A stretch of DNA of 61,824 nt, taken from assembly GCA_900258555.1 (NCBI GenBank), contig LT984854.1, positions 916,409-978,232 on the forward strand. The letters run 5' to 3'. Position numbers and translations under genes: made by a program. The notes under the pieces were generated by a model, which had not been told where the DNA came from, searched no databases, and saw nothing but the letters and a program-made list of their open reading frames with translations. This document shows positions 16,230 to 25,014 of the stretch, one piece after another. Position 1 is the first letter of the stretch. Every line of letters starts with the position of its first letter. This DNA is from an uncultured Desulfobacterium sp. GTDB lineage: Bacteria > Desulfobacterota > DSM-4660 > Desulfatiglandales > Desulfatiglandaceae.

Positions 16230-17348
16230 CTAATACAGCCTGCGGCGAAACAGCATACTTGCTATGGTCAGATTTATAATGCCTATGAGGGCCATGGGCC
16301 AGTAATTGGGCCACAGTCTTGACACGTTCGCCCCTTCAAGAAATACCGACCTCAGGATGATCAGAAAATAGCGCATGGGATTTATGAGCGTAATGTCCTG
16401 CACCAGGGGCGGCATGTTTGCAATGGGCGTTGCAAATCCTGAAAGTATTATGGACGGCACTATGAAGAGGAAGGCTCCCAGCAGGCCCTGCTGCTGGGTC
16501 ACCGCTATGGAGGAAATTGCAAGCCCGACCCCGATCGTGGACAGGAGAAACAGGAAAAGGCCGCAATAGAGTGCTGCAAGACTCCCTCTCAAGGGCACAT
16601 TGAACCATAATATTGCAATAAGTATAATGATGCTCGCCTCAATCACACCAATGACAAGTCCCGGAAGTGTCTTACCCAAAAGGATCTCTACAGGTCTGAA
16701 CGGTGTAACCAGAAGCTGATCAAATGTCCCTGCCTCGCGCTCACGCGCAACGGAAAGGGCCGTAACAAGTGTTGTCACCACCAGCGTCAAAAGGCCCACT
16801 ACACCAGGTACTATAAACCAGCGGCTTTCCAGGTTTTGATTGAACCAGGCCCGGATATTCAGCCTGGCTGCGGGTGGCCGTTCTCCGTGGGCTATGTTCC
16901 ACTGCTCATTAAATTTGATTAAGATCGAACGAAGGTAACCCAGCACCACCAGAGCGGTGTTGGAATCCCTTCCGTCCACTATCACCTGAAGCTCAGTGGG
17001 CCGCTTGAGCAAAAGGTCTTTTGTGAACTCCGGACCAAAGTGCACCACCATGGTAGCGCCTTTATTGTCAATTATGGGTGCCACTTGGGAGTCTTTTTCA
17101 AGATAATCGACAGGTCTGAATGCCTCTGATCCTTCAATCGCCGCCAAAAGCTCCCTTGATGCAACACCCCTGTCTTCGTTGTACACTGCATAGGGGACAT
17201 CGTGCAGATCAAAGGTTGCAGCATAGCCGAATATGATCAATTGAATGATAGGAGGCACTATAAGGACGGTCCTGCTGCGTCTGTCCTTTACCAGTGCCAG
17301 AAATTCCTTGATGGTAAGAGCAATTATCCGCCGCCACATGGTCATCAT
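16230..17348 (-). CDS. ABC-2 type transporter permease (second of a pair)
   Basis: An inner-membrane permease of about 372 residues in the ABC-2/YhhJ-YbhR class. An N-terminal membrane anchor (SRTVLIVPPIIQLIIFGYAA) is followed by a large periplasmic domain and then five further membrane segments, with the conserved block TALSVAREREAGTFDQLLVT before the second helix and the family-typical NPMRYFLIILRSVFLEG near the end. The start at 17348 is chosen because the longer frame would overlap the upstream permease by 169 bases with unlikely sequence. It follows that gene by a few bases. Such pairs normally work with an ATPase and an HlyD-like periplasmic adaptor in drug or lipid efflux. Neither is in this window. 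Confidence 0.88.
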   Translation of the reverse strand: MMTMWRRIIALTIKEFLALVKDRRSRTVLIVPPIIQLIIFGYAATFDLHDVPYAVYNEDRGVASRELLAAIEGSEAFRPVDYLEKDSQVAPIIDNKGATMVVHFGPEFTKDLLLKRPTELQVIVDGRDSNTALVVLGYLRSILIKFNEQWNIAHGERPPAARLNIRAWFNQNLESRWFIVPGVVGLLTLVVTTLVTALSVAREREAGTFDQLLVTPFRPVEILLGKTLPGLVIGVIEASIIILIAILWFNVPLRGSLAALYCGLFLFLLSTIGVGLAISSIAVTQQQGLLGAFLFIVPSIILSGFATPIANMPPLVQDITLINPMRYFLIILRSVFLEGANVSRLWPNYWPMALIGIINLTIASMLFRRRLY

Positions 17349-17353
17349 ATTAC

Positions 17354-18460
17354 CTATTCCAACCGCTTCCTGGTTCGCCTGCGCACCAGTGTTAAAAATA
17401 TGACCGCCATGATCACAAGGGCTGCGCAATTGGCGAGTATCACGGGCCAGACATTTCCTGCCAGAAATACCGTCTGGAGTATGCTCACAAAATATCGTGC
17501 CGCCACTATATGGGTAAACCACTGTATAGGTATAGGCATGCTTCCGATATAAAAAATGAAACCCGACAGCATAAAAGCCGGGAGAAAGGTGCTGATGATG
17601 GCCGCCTGACCTGCCAGGAACTGATTCTTTGCGGCGGTGGAGATCAATAACCCCAGGGAGAGGGCCACGACAAGAAACAGGGCCGAGGCCCCAAACAGGA
17701 CAAGAAAAGAGCCCCTCAGGGGGACATCAAACAGCCATACTGCCATTGCTACAGAAAGGGCCATCCCTCCCATTCCTAAGATAAAGTACGGGATCAGTTT
17801 TCCCAGCAGGATATCCCTGACAGAGACAGGGGTCACCATCAGGGCCTCCATTGTGCCGCGCTCCCATTCTCTTGCAACGACCATGGAGGTCAACAGCGCC
17901 CCGATAAGGGTCATGATAATCGCAATAAGCCCGGGGACCAGAAAATTGCGGCTTCTGACCTCCGGGTTATACCAGATACGCTGCTCAAGGGACACGGGGA
18001 TCTTTTGGATTTGACCGGTTGAGGCTGCATACTGCTCAAGCCATGTAACCCAAACACCCTGTATATAGCCTTCAATAATCCTTGCGTTATTTGCATCAAC
18101 CCCATTGATTATAACACTTATGGGCGCTGCGGATGCAGAGAGCAGATCCCTGCCGAAGCCCTCGCGCAACCACACAATGGCAATTATCTTTCTTTCCTTG
18201 ACGGCCTGCTCCGCATCCTGGATATTGCCGAATGTCATAGGATCAAAATACGGAGAACCGGAAAATGCGGCAGTAAAGCTCTCTGTCTGTGAGGAAGGAT
18301 TTTCCACAACAATCCCCACAGGCACATCCTTTGCGTCAAGCGAGACCCCGTAACCAAAGATAAGCAAAAGAACCAGAGGCAGCAAAAAGGCGATCCCTAT
18401 ACTCGAAGGGTCCCGAATGATCTGATAGGCCTCTTTGCGCATCAGGCCCCTGAGGCGCAT
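17354..18460 (-). CDS. ABC-2 type transporter permease (first of a pair)
   Basis: The same architecture as the following gene: an N-terminal anchor (GIAFLLPLVLLLIFGYGVSL), a periplasmic domain of about 150 residues, then the conserved SMVVAREWERGTMEALMVTP and C-terminal helices ending in a basic tail (VRRRTRKRLE). The paired permeases probably form a heterodimer. The start is uncertain: 18460 is given because the longer frame (to 18547) begins in repeat-like intergenic DNA; 18442 has a slightly better SD (AGGGG). No ATP-binding subunit is adjacent; the gene upstream encodes a small soluble protein. Confidence 0.85.
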   Translation of the reverse strand: MRLRGLMRKEAYQIIRDPSSIGIAFLLPLVLLLIFGYGVSLDAKDVPVGIVVENPSSQTESFTAAFSGSPYFDPMTFGNIQDAEQAVKERKIIAIVWLREGFGRDLLSASAAPISVIINGVDANNARIIEGYIQGVWVTWLEQYAASTGQIQKIPVSLEQRIWYNPEVRSRNFLVPGLIAIIMTLIGALLTSMVVAREWERGTMEALMVTPVSVRDILLGKLIPYFILGMGGMALSVAMAVWLFDVPLRGSFLVLFGASALFLVVALSLGLLISTAAKNQFLAGQAAIISTFLPAFMLSGFIFYIGSMPIPIQWFTHIVAARYFVSILQTVFLAGNVWPVILANCAALVIMAVIFLTLVRRRTRKRLE

Positions 18461-18550
18461 CAACCTGACAGCAGAGCAGGAATCTTGTTTTTCTGTTCGC
18501 CTAAGATATGGATATTTCACGTTACCGTTCATGGGTACACGGTACACGCT

Positions 18551-18889
18551 TTACGGTTCAGGGGGTGAAGAACCCGGATCCGTTGAAAAATTATCAGTAG
18601 ACTTGCCCTCTGCCCCATCTACTGCTTCATTTTCAGGGACATCCTTGGGCAAAGGTTTATCTACATAATCCTGAAGAATTTCTATCTTGTCCGTCACTGA
18701 TTTTCGCCTGTCTATAAACAGGTGATATTCTCCTTTTATCTTACAGAGTCCGCCTTTCAGCTTCAGGCCTGCGGCCTCCAAAAGATCATAATGGAGCTGT
18801 ATGCCCTGGTCCGAGGCATTTTGTTCCAGAGCTGATAGTTTATTCTGAAGAGAGGGAGATATTGTTTTCTTTCTCTTGGATGATTTCAT
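18551..18889 (-). CDS. Conserved hypothetical protein downstream of lolA
   Basis: A 112-residue soluble protein. Residues 1-25 are basic and helical. The core LHYDLLEAAGLKLKGGLCKI followed by YHLFIDRRKSVTDKIEIL resembles a short conserved deltaproteobacterial protein that I have seen near ftsK/lolA but cannot name. The last 30 residues are acidic and proline-rich and probably disordered. It starts ten bases after the lolA stop and so belongs to the ftsK-lolA operon. Function unknown. Confidence 0.65.
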   Translation of the reverse strand: MKSSKRKKTISPSLQNKLSALEQNASDQGIQLHYDLLEAAGLKLKGGLCKIKGEYHLFIDRRKSVTDKIEILQDYVDKPLPKDVPENEAVDGAEGKSTDNFSTDPGSSPPEP

Positions 18890-18898
18890 GAAACTGCT

Positions 18899-19567
18899 CT
18901 ATTTATTCTCTTCAATTAACTTTACCCCTTCCGGCACCACGAAGCTGAAGTAGCCGTCTTCAAAGTCCTTTTTGGGCCTTACGTCATCGAGCGTAAACAT
19001 GGTTACTCCCCCCAACTGATAGTGAATGCCTACCAGTCTGATCTTGTTATCATCAGACACGGTGAGTATTATGCGATCTATACTCTGCCAGGGCGGGTTG
19101 GGCACAAGCCCGATCTGACGCTCTCCTTTCTGATTGCGATCAAGCATCTTCACCTCAAAGCGCTCTTCCACCTTTATGAGGCCCCGGAATATATCGGTCA
19201 ACAGTTTCATCTCCTTGCCGAAATCAGCGGCGGGATATTTGTATACAGACTTTTTTTCCGGCTGATACCACCAGAGGGTATCCTCATTGGATATCACGGT
19301 CTCCGCCCTTGGTTTTTCCTGCTCGAGCCGCAAGAGATTAGGCGGTTTAAAGTACATCCGGCCGGAGGCGAGATCCCCTTTGATCTGACCTCCCATCATG
19401 CTCATAGACTTTGTGATGACCTCACGCTGATATGAAAGCGTAAGGCCCGGCAGATCTCCATAATTTTTTCTGATGCCGCCCAGTACAGAAGCAAGATCGT
19501 CCTCGGCCATGGCAGGGCCTATATTCGAAACATACAAGATACAAAGTACGATCATTATTCTTATCAT
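18899..19567 (-). CDS. lolA: LolA-like outer membrane lipoprotein carrier
   Basis: A periplasmic chaperone of the LolA fold that ferries lipoproteins from LolCDE to the outer membrane. A signal peptide is visible (MIRIMIVLCILYVSNIGPAMA, cleavage after A21). The mature part has the LolA features: GRMYFKPPNLLRLEQEKP, ISNEDTLWWYQPEKKSVYKY, and the terminal beta-strands (GGVTMFTLDDVRPKKDFEDG, then FSFVVPEGVKLIE). Its 222 residues are normal. Its SD, AGGAGGGG, lies inside the end of ftsK and the start is one base short of overlapping, so ftsK-lolA is one operon, as in many proteobacteria. Confidence 0.9.
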   Translation of the reverse strand: MIRIMIVLCILYVSNIGPAMAEDDLASVLGGIRKNYGDLPGLTLSYQREVITKSMSMMGGQIKGDLASGRMYFKPPNLLRLEQEKPRAETVISNEDTLWWYQPEKKSVYKYPAADFGKEMKLLTDIFRGLIKVEERFEVKMLDRNQKGERQIGLVPNPPWQSIDRIILTVSDDNKIRLVGIHYQLGGVTMFTLDDVRPKKDFEDGYFSFVVPEGVKLIEENK

Positions 19568-19570
19568 TAT

Positions 19571-21760
19571 TTATGCTCCCCTCCTACCGTATACATCTCT
19601 TGGCCGTACACCATCTGAGGGCCCGACGAGTCCCTCAATCTCCATCACCTCGATCATCCTGGCCGCCCTGTTGTAACCCACCCTTAGTTTTCGTTGCAAC
19701 ATGGAAATCGAGGCCTGGCCTGTTTTCAATACAACCTCCACGGCTTCCTCATATTTTTCATCATGATCCAGGCCGCCCTTTTCTGAGTCTTCATCCTTGT
19801 CAACTACTGAAAGGATGGAGGTGTCATAATCCGGTTTCTTCTGTTTTCTCAAAAAGCCGGTGACGGCCTTTACCTCTTCTTCTGAGACGAATGCGCCGTG
19901 TATCCTGGTCAGTCTCCCTACGCCCGGGGGCAGAAACAGCATATCCCCATCCCCTAAAAGATGCTCCGCCCCAATACCGTCAATGATAGTCCTGGAATCC
20001 ACCTTGGATGAAACCTGGAAAGATATCCTTGTGGGGAAGTTCGCCTTGATAATGCCTGTAAGCACATCCACCGAGGGCCGTTGGGTCGCAAGGATAAGGT
20101 GTATTCCTGCTGCCCGCGCCATCTGGGCGAGCCTGGTAATGGATTCTTCCACCTCCTTTGACGAGACCATCATCAGGTCGGCAAGCTCGTCAATCAGTAT
20201 TACAATATAGGGCAGGTGCTTATCAGTTCCACGCGCCTCATCTCCTTTAGCCTCTCTGACTGTTTTTTTATTATAGGTATCAATATTTCTTACCCCCCTG
20301 TCGGAAAGGAGCATGTAACGTCTTTCCATTTCCTCCACCGCCCACTTGAGTACCTTTGTGGCGTCCTTGGGCTGCGTGACCACCGGGTGTAACAGATGAG
20401 GGATATCCTGGTATATGGTCAGCTCGATCCTCTTCGGGTCAACCATCAAAAGCTTTGTCATGTCGGGAGGAGACTTATACAGGATGCTGTTTATTATTGT
20501 GTTGATGCACACGCTTTTTCCTGTGCCGGTGGCGCCTGCAAGGAGTAGATGGGGCATCCTGGTCAGGTCGGTTACTACAGGGGATCCGGTAATGTCCTTT
20601 CCGAGGGCGAGAGGGATCTTGAACTCCGATGAGGTAAAGGAATCATCGGACAGGACCTCTTTTAGATAAACGGTGTCCCTCTGGTTGTTGGGGATTTCAA
20701 TGCCGATCGCGGCCTTTCCAGGTATAGGGGCGACAATACGAATGCTGGGCGCCCGCAGGGTAAGAGCCAGATCGTCTGCAAGCCCTGCTACCTTGCTGAT
20801 CTTTACCCCTGGGGCGGGCTTGAATTCATACATTGTTATCACAGGTCCCGGAAGGATCTCTTGTACCTCTCCGTGAACGCCAAAGTCCTCAAGCTTCTTT
20901 TCAAGACGCCTGGCGTTCATCTCCAGACTTTCACGTTGTATGGCAAGGTTCTTTTTTTCTGGAGGGTCCTGCAACAGATCAAGGGGCGGCAGTTTGAATG
21001 CACCGACATTGTCCATGAAAGGAAACCGTTGCTGCTGGGGTTTCTTGGGGGTCTCAAGCCTTGGTTCGATTATCCTTACCTTTGGCCTTGATTTGTTCTT
21101 TTCTTTGGCCGCCATTGTCTTTATGGCCCTGTTCTTACGTTCTTTTCTCTTGTTGATTATCCCACTGATATTCCGCAATATCAGCAAAACCCAGAGGCCC
21201 GCCCTGGAGAAAAACTGCCCAAGGGAGACATGTGATATCAGAATGAATGAGACGATAAAAACCGCTACAAGAAAGACATAGGCCCCGAAATAATTTAAAA
21301 GATCTCCAGTCCTTAAGGCCGTGTAGTAACCTACAAGCCCCCCTGCCTGCATAAAATGATTCTTGTAGCTGACCACGTTCTGGAACTGAAGATTCAATAT
21401 GCCGGAAAAGGAAACCGGTAGTGCTATGGCGGCTATCATACTCTTTACAGCGGACGACAGTGGTCTACCCCTGAAGGAAAGGATGGCGAAGACCACCAAT
21501 ATGACCACCAGCCAGAATGAGGAAAAGCCAAGGAGAGAAAAAAGGCCGCCGGCCAGGTGTGCGCCCACGGAGCCGAACAGATTCTGGGCATTTGACAATG
21601 AAACTGCCTTCTTCCAAACCAGAGGATCCTGTGGTTGATAGGATAAGAGGCTACCGCTCAGGATAATTGCCGTAACCAGAAACAATATACCCTTGATTTC
21701 CCTTCTGACCGGGCCAGGGGGGCTCTTGATCTCTTCTCTTTTGTTTGATTTACTGGGCAA
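19571..21760 (-). CDS. ftsK: FtsK/SpoIIIE DNA translocase
   Basis: A septal DNA pump that clears chromosomes at division and activates XerCD recombination. The N-terminus has four membrane helices (about 25-190), then a short charged linker (about 200-255), the translocase motor with Walker A AGATGTGKSVCI (about 405), Walker B VILIDELADLMMV and the RAAGIHLILATQRPSVDVLT segment, and a C-terminal winged-helix gamma domain (SISMLQRKLRVGYNRAARMI) that reads KOPS sites. The 729-residue length with a short linker is of the SpoIIIE/short FtsK type. No ATG is available; TTG at 21760 is the likely start. The linker contains basic KERKNRAIK runs. Confidence 0.96.
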   Translation of the reverse strand: MPSKSNKREEIKSPPGPVRREIKGILFLVTAIILSGSLLSYQPQDPLVWKKAVSLSNAQNLFGSVGAHLAGGLFSLLGFSSFWLVVILVVFAILSFRGRPLSSAVKSMIAAIALPVSFSGILNLQFQNVVSYKNHFMQAGGLVGYYTALRTGDLLNYFGAYVFLVAVFIVSFILISHVSLGQFFSRAGLWVLLILRNISGIINKRKERKNRAIKTMAAKEKNKSRPKVRIIEPRLETPKKPQQQRFPFMDNVGAFKLPPLDLLQDPPEKKNLAIQRESLEMNARRLEKKLEDFGVHGEVQEILPGPVITMYEFKPAPGVKISKVAGLADDLALTLRAPSIRIVAPIPGKAAIGIEIPNNQRDTVYLKEVLSDDSFTSSEFKIPLALGKDITGSPVVTDLTRMPHLLLAGATGTGKSVCINTIINSILYKSPPDMTKLLMVDPKRIELTIYQDIPHLLHPVVTQPKDATKVLKWAVEEMERRYMLLSDRGVRNIDTYNKKTVREAKGDEARGTDKHLPYIVILIDELADLMMVSSKEVEESITRLAQMARAAGIHLILATQRPSVDVLTGIIKANFPTRISFQVSSKVDSRTIIDGIGAEHLLGDGDMLFLPPGVGRLTRIHGAFVSEEEVKAVTGFLRKQKKPDYDTSILSVVDKDEDSEKGGLDHDEKYEEAVEVVLKTGQASISMLQRKLRVGYNRAARMIEVMEIEGLVGPSDGVRPRDVYGRRGA

Positions 21761-21786
21761 TGCCGAACCGTGTTTAACGGGTTAAA

Positions 21787-21848
21787 GGTTGCGGGTTGCG
21801 GGTTCCGGGTTGCAGGTTCCCACAACTCGAAACCCGCAACTCGCAACC
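21787..21848. repeat. Long inverted repeat (hairpin) after rnj
   Basis: Arms GGTTGCGGGTTGCGGGTT (21787-21804) and AACCCGCAACTCGCAACC (21831-21848) pair at 17 of 18 positions, the odd one being a G-T wobble. The spacer repeats the same GGGTTGC units. It begins two bases after the rnj stop. It looks like a mobile palindromic intergenic repeat that may protect or end the rnj message. Confidence 0.8.
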
Positions 21849-21850
21849 CC

Positions 21851-23500
21851 TCAAACCGCTATTATTATCGGCAGTATCAGGGGATTTTTCTCTATGGCAT
21901 TATAGAGAAATCTCTTAAGTCTCCGCCTGATATCTGATTCCACTTCAGTCCACTCTATAGGTGTTGATCTCTCAAACTCCTCAAAGGCTTCAAGCACAAC
22001 AGACTTGGCGTCCTCAAGGCTGAGTTCCGCCTGGCCTTCAAATACGACACCCCTGGGAATGATATCCGGGCCATAAACAATAAAACCGGTTTCTTCGTCT
22101 ACTACAACCAGGACAATGACCACCCCGTGCCCGCTAAGTTTTCTGCGGTCCTTGAGGACCATGTCCCCCTCATCTGCTATGCCCTTTCCGTCTACAATGG
22201 TCCTTCCTGTGTGGACAGGGGATTCCAGCAGGACCGACTGGTTTTCAAAAAATATTACGTCGCCGTCTTGTGCAATCAAAACATTGTCTTCTGACATCCC
22301 CATGTCAAGGGCCAATTGGCTGTGTTTTACCAGGTGTCTGTATTCGCCGTGGATCGGTATAAAAAATCTTGGCCTTACTAGACGCAGCATCAGTTTGAGT
22401 TCTTCCCTTTTTGCATGACCGGAGGTGTGTATGTCAGACACCTTCTCATAGACCACATCCGCGCCCATGCGGTAAAGACTGTTTATGATCGAGGTAATGG
22501 TCTTCTCATTTCCCGGGATAAACCTTGATGAAAGTATAATGGTGTCATTGCGCCTTATCTTTATGCCCTTGTGCTGACCCCTGGCCATCCTTGCCAGGGA
22601 GGACATTGGCTCGCCCTGGCTTCCAGTGGTGACCACTGTAATGGACTCGTCCGGATACTGGTTGAGCTGGCGTATGCTTATCTCAATGTCTTCGGGCAGT
22701 CTTATGAATCCCTCCTGTCTTGCGATATTCACGTTGGTGATTACGCTCTTTCCGTTTAGAACCACCTTACGGTTATATTTTTCGGCCAGATCAATCACCT
22801 GCTGAATGCGGGAGATATTGGATGCAAAGCTTGCGACAATAATCCTGCCTTTGCAGACCTGGAACAAGTCTTCCAGGGTCTTTTTGACAGCCCTTTCACT
22901 CAGGGTGAAACCCTCTTTCTCTGCGTTTGTGGAATCGGAAAAAAAGGCCAGTACCCCCTTTTCACCGTAATGCGCAAAGCGGATTAGATCGGTTAATTGG
23001 GTGTCCACGGGGGTCGAATCAATCCTGAAGTCGCCTGAATGGACAAGGATACCCTCGGGTGTGTCAATGGCTAGCCCTACCCCGTCTACAATGCTGTGAT
23101 TGACACTGATATATTCCACGGAAAACGGTCCGAATAGGGTGGTATCCCCCGCCATTATCCTCCTGAGATCAGCCTGTTCCGGCAATTGGTATTCTTTAAG
23201 TTTTTCCCGCAACAGCTCAAGGGTAAAACCTGTCCCATAAACAGGGACTGAAAACTCCTTAAGGAAAAAAGGCATGGCCCCTATGTGATCCTCATGGCCG
23301 TGGGTCAGGATAACGGCCTTGACCTTGTCTTTATTATCTTTAAGGTATTGAAAATCGGGAATCACCAGATTGATCCCCGGCATATAGTCCTCCGGGAACA
23401 TCAGTCCTGCATCAACAACCAAAATATATTGGTCATATTCTATGACCATCATATTGAGCCCGATCTCGCCCAGCCCGCCAAGTGGGATGACCTTTAGCAT
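21851..23500 (-). CDS. rnj: Ribonuclease J
   Basis: A metallo-beta-lactamase/beta-CASP ribonuclease with 5' exo- and endonuclease activity, central to mRNA decay in organisms without RNase E dominance. Metal ligands are in HGHEDHIG (67-74), with SGDFRID and the later HTSGHA motif typical of beta-CASP RNases, and IPIHGEYRHLVKH. At 549 residues it is complete, including the C-terminal domain. The start ATG at 23500 has AAGG within a TTAAGGTCTT sequence that is repeated 27 bases upstream. It is upstream of, and perhaps cotranscribed with, ftsK. Confidence 0.97.
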   Translation of the reverse strand: MLKVIPLGGLGEIGLNMMVIEYDQYILVVDAGLMFPEDYMPGINLVIPDFQYLKDNKDKVKAVILTHGHEDHIGAMPFFLKEFSVPVYGTGFTLELLREKLKEYQLPEQADLRRIMAGDTTLFGPFSVEYISVNHSIVDGVGLAIDTPEGILVHSGDFRIDSTPVDTQLTDLIRFAHYGEKGVLAFFSDSTNAEKEGFTLSERAVKKTLEDLFQVCKGRIIVASFASNISRIQQVIDLAEKYNRKVVLNGKSVITNVNIARQEGFIRLPEDIEISIRQLNQYPDESITVVTTGSQGEPMSSLARMARGQHKGIKIRRNDTIILSSRFIPGNEKTITSIINSLYRMGADVVYEKVSDIHTSGHAKREELKLMLRLVRPRFFIPIHGEYRHLVKHSQLALDMGMSEDNVLIAQDGDVIFFENQSVLLESPVHTGRTIVDGKGIADEGDMVLKDRRKLSGHGVVIVLVVVDEETGFIVYGPDIIPRGVVFEGQAELSLEDAKSVVLEAFEEFERSTPIEWTEVESDIRRRLKRFLYNAIEKNPLILPIIIAV

Positions 23501-23606
23501 ATAAGACCTTAAATTATTTTAAAATAAACAAGACCTTAATTTATTTCAAACCAACAGTCAATAACGAATGCGCATTACAAGGCGTGACAGTAAGGGGTTA
23601 ATCACC

Positions 23607-23633
23607 TTGATTTTGTTTGTCTGGTCATATAAT
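23607..23633 (+). promoter_or_regulatory. Promoter for ssb
   Basis: TTGATT (23607-23612), 15 bases, then a perfect TATAAT (23628-23633). It is placed 60 bases before the ssb start. The spacer is short, so the -10 carries most of the evidence. Confidence 0.5.
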
Positions 23634-23693
23634 CTTATCCCTATGACACTGGTCCACGATAAAAAATACAATAACATATAGGGAGAAAAGGAC

Positions 23694-24113
23694 ATGGCAG
23701 GTGTAAACAAGGTGATATTGGTAGGCAAGCTGGGAAGAGATCCTGAAGTAAGATATACGCCCAGCGGTGTGACTGTGGCCCAATTCAGCATTGCAACATC
23801 TGACGAATGGAAGGACAAAGACACCGGCGAAAAACAGGAACGCACCGAATGGCACAGGATTGTGGCATGGAGACGTCTGGGTGAGATATGCGGAGAGTAC
23901 CTTAAAAAGGGAAGCCAAGTCTATGTGGAGGGAAAACTGCAAACCAGGCAATGGGAGGATCGTGACGGTGTCAAGAGATACACAACTGAGATAGTAGCAC
24001 AGAACATGCAGATGCTGAGTCCTGTCAATAAGGCAGGCAGGGCTGAGCCCTATGAGCCCGGAATTCCCCTGGAGGAGCCCATAACTATCCCGGAAGATGA
24101 TATTCCGTTTTAG
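23694..24113 (+). CDS. ssb: Single-stranded DNA-binding protein
   Basis: A 139-residue SSB. The OB-fold covers residues 1-105, with the signature [20 protein letters not shown], the aromatic DNA-contacting positions, and [20 protein letters not shown] then [15 protein letters not shown]. The C-terminal tail is short and ends in acidic IPEDDIPF, the docking peptide for partner proteins. The SD is AAAAGGA. It is monocistronic, and its 3' end faces the tatA operon across a palindromic repeat. Confidence 0.98.
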   Translation: MAGVNKVILVGKLGRDPEVRYTPSGVTVAQFSIATSDEWKDKDTGEKQERTEWHRIVAWRRLGEICGEYLKKGSQVYVEGKLQTRQWEDRDGVKRYTTEIVAQNMQMLSPVNKAGRAEPYEPGIPLEEPITIPEDDIPF

Positions 24114-24165
24114 ACTTAAGTCGGACAAACAGGAACCGGACAAGTTATAAAAAGCAGCTGAATTT

Positions 24166-24226
24166 CACCACGAAGCGCACAAAGAAGCACGAGGATTTTT
24201 TGTGATCTTCGCGACCTTAGTGGTGA
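24166..24226. repeat. Palindromic intergenic repeat between ssb and tatA
   Basis: CACCACGAAGCGCACAAAG and its imperfect complement ending TCTTCGCGACCTTAGTGGTG form a long hairpin across the convergent ends of ssb and tatA. This CACCACGAAG...GTGGTG type recurs between genes in many environmental genomes. It may act as a bidirectional terminator. Confidence 0.7.
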
Positions 24227-24245
24227 GGATTACATCTCTTACCCT

Positions 24246-24440
24246 TTAAGCCTTGTCCTCATTGCTTTCGTCTTTGTCTGCCGACGACTCCAGTTTATCG
24301 GGCGGCTCACGGGTCGCCTTCTTAAAATTTTTGATACCCTTTCCTATCCCGCTCCCTATCTCCGGTAATTTGCCTGCCCCGAAGATGATCAGGATAATAA
24401 TTAATATGATGATCAATTCAGGCATCCCTATACCAAACAT
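24246..24440 (-). CDS. tatA: Sec-independent translocase subunit TatA/TatE
   Basis: A 64-residue TatA family protein that forms the pore-like assembly for folded protein export. One N-terminal membrane helix ([20 protein letters not shown]) is followed by the [20 protein letters not shown] hinge and amphipathic helix, then an acidic tail. It sits 15 bases after a cysteine-rich hypothetical gene on the same strand. TatC is not in this window. Confidence 0.95.
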   Translation of the reverse strand: MFGIGMPELIIILIIILIIFGAGKLPEIGSGIGKGIKNFKKATREPPDKLESSADKDESNEDKA

Positions 24441-24455
24441 TAGCTCACTCCTCCA

Positions 24456-24845
24456 CTATTCATTTTCTTCCAGTATTTGTCTGAATTCCTTGGAATCTCT
24501 GAATGTCCTTATCGCGTCTCGGTAATTCTCCCAAGAAGACCACAGGGCCATCCATTCCTTATTGTGCCACAGGATCTCAGGATTCTTATCCACTTTAGAC
24601 ACATCCAGAAAATCACTATACTCTGCCTGACAGAACTCGCACAGGTTCAATGCAGGCGGGGAAGAGGAAGGAGGGCAGCACTGGTCTGGGGCCTCCATAT
24701 GAGAACCGCACATTGCACAGGTAAGATGACACGAGGAACATTGGACAATCCTCTTGACTGTCTCCATTCTTTTACGATGGAATTCCTCGTTTCTTTTTTT
24801 CTTCTTATCTTTTAGACGTTCATTAATACTTAGGACTTTGTCCAT
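24456..24845 (-). CDS. Cysteine-rich hypothetical protein upstream of tatA
   Basis: A 129-residue soluble protein. Residues 1-30 are a basic helix. The middle has CSSCHLTCAMCG (from about residue 36), a second CC pair and CEFCQAEY (about 69-76), arranged like one or two zinc-binding knuckles. The rest (WMALWSSWENYRDAIRTFRD) is helical. No known family. It is cotranscribed with tatA, but it has no twin-arginine signal itself. A metal-binding regulator or assembly protein is possible. Confidence 0.7.
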   Translation of the reverse strand: MDKVLSINERLKDKKKKRNEEFHRKRMETVKRIVQCSSCHLTCAMCGSHMEAPDQCCPPSSSPPALNLCEFCQAEYSDFLDVSKVDKNPEILWHNKEWMALWSSWENYRDAIRTFRDSKEFRQILEENE

Positions 24846-24865
24846 AGGATGAGTGCAGCCTCTTT

Positions 24866-24972
24866 ACGAATTATTAATTTTAACTGTTGGATTTTTAATT
24901 AAAATTAGGATACTTCCTTGCATTCACAATTAAAAATTAACAACTCAAAATTGGACATTGGCCTGACGCAGA
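24866..24972. repeat. AT-rich palindromic dispersed repeat, copy A
   Basis: 107 bases that match 43496-43602 in sequence and length, from ACGAATTATTAATTTT to CTGACGCAGA. The two arms are roughly complementary (ATTTTTAATT against AATTAAAAATTAACAA), so the whole could fold as a hairpin. It starts about 20 bases upstream of the cysteine-rich gene and is non-coding. The remaining bases up to sucD hold nothing I can identify. Confidence 0.75.
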
Positions 24973-25014
24973 AATTGCGGAAAAAGCCATTCTAGGACAG
25001 CCTACCAGCAAAGA

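Noticed and set aside
16230-18460. Complete ABC exporter operon
   Set aside because: Only two permeases are present; no ATP-binding protein or HlyD-like adaptor lies in the window, so the full transporter cannot be claimed.
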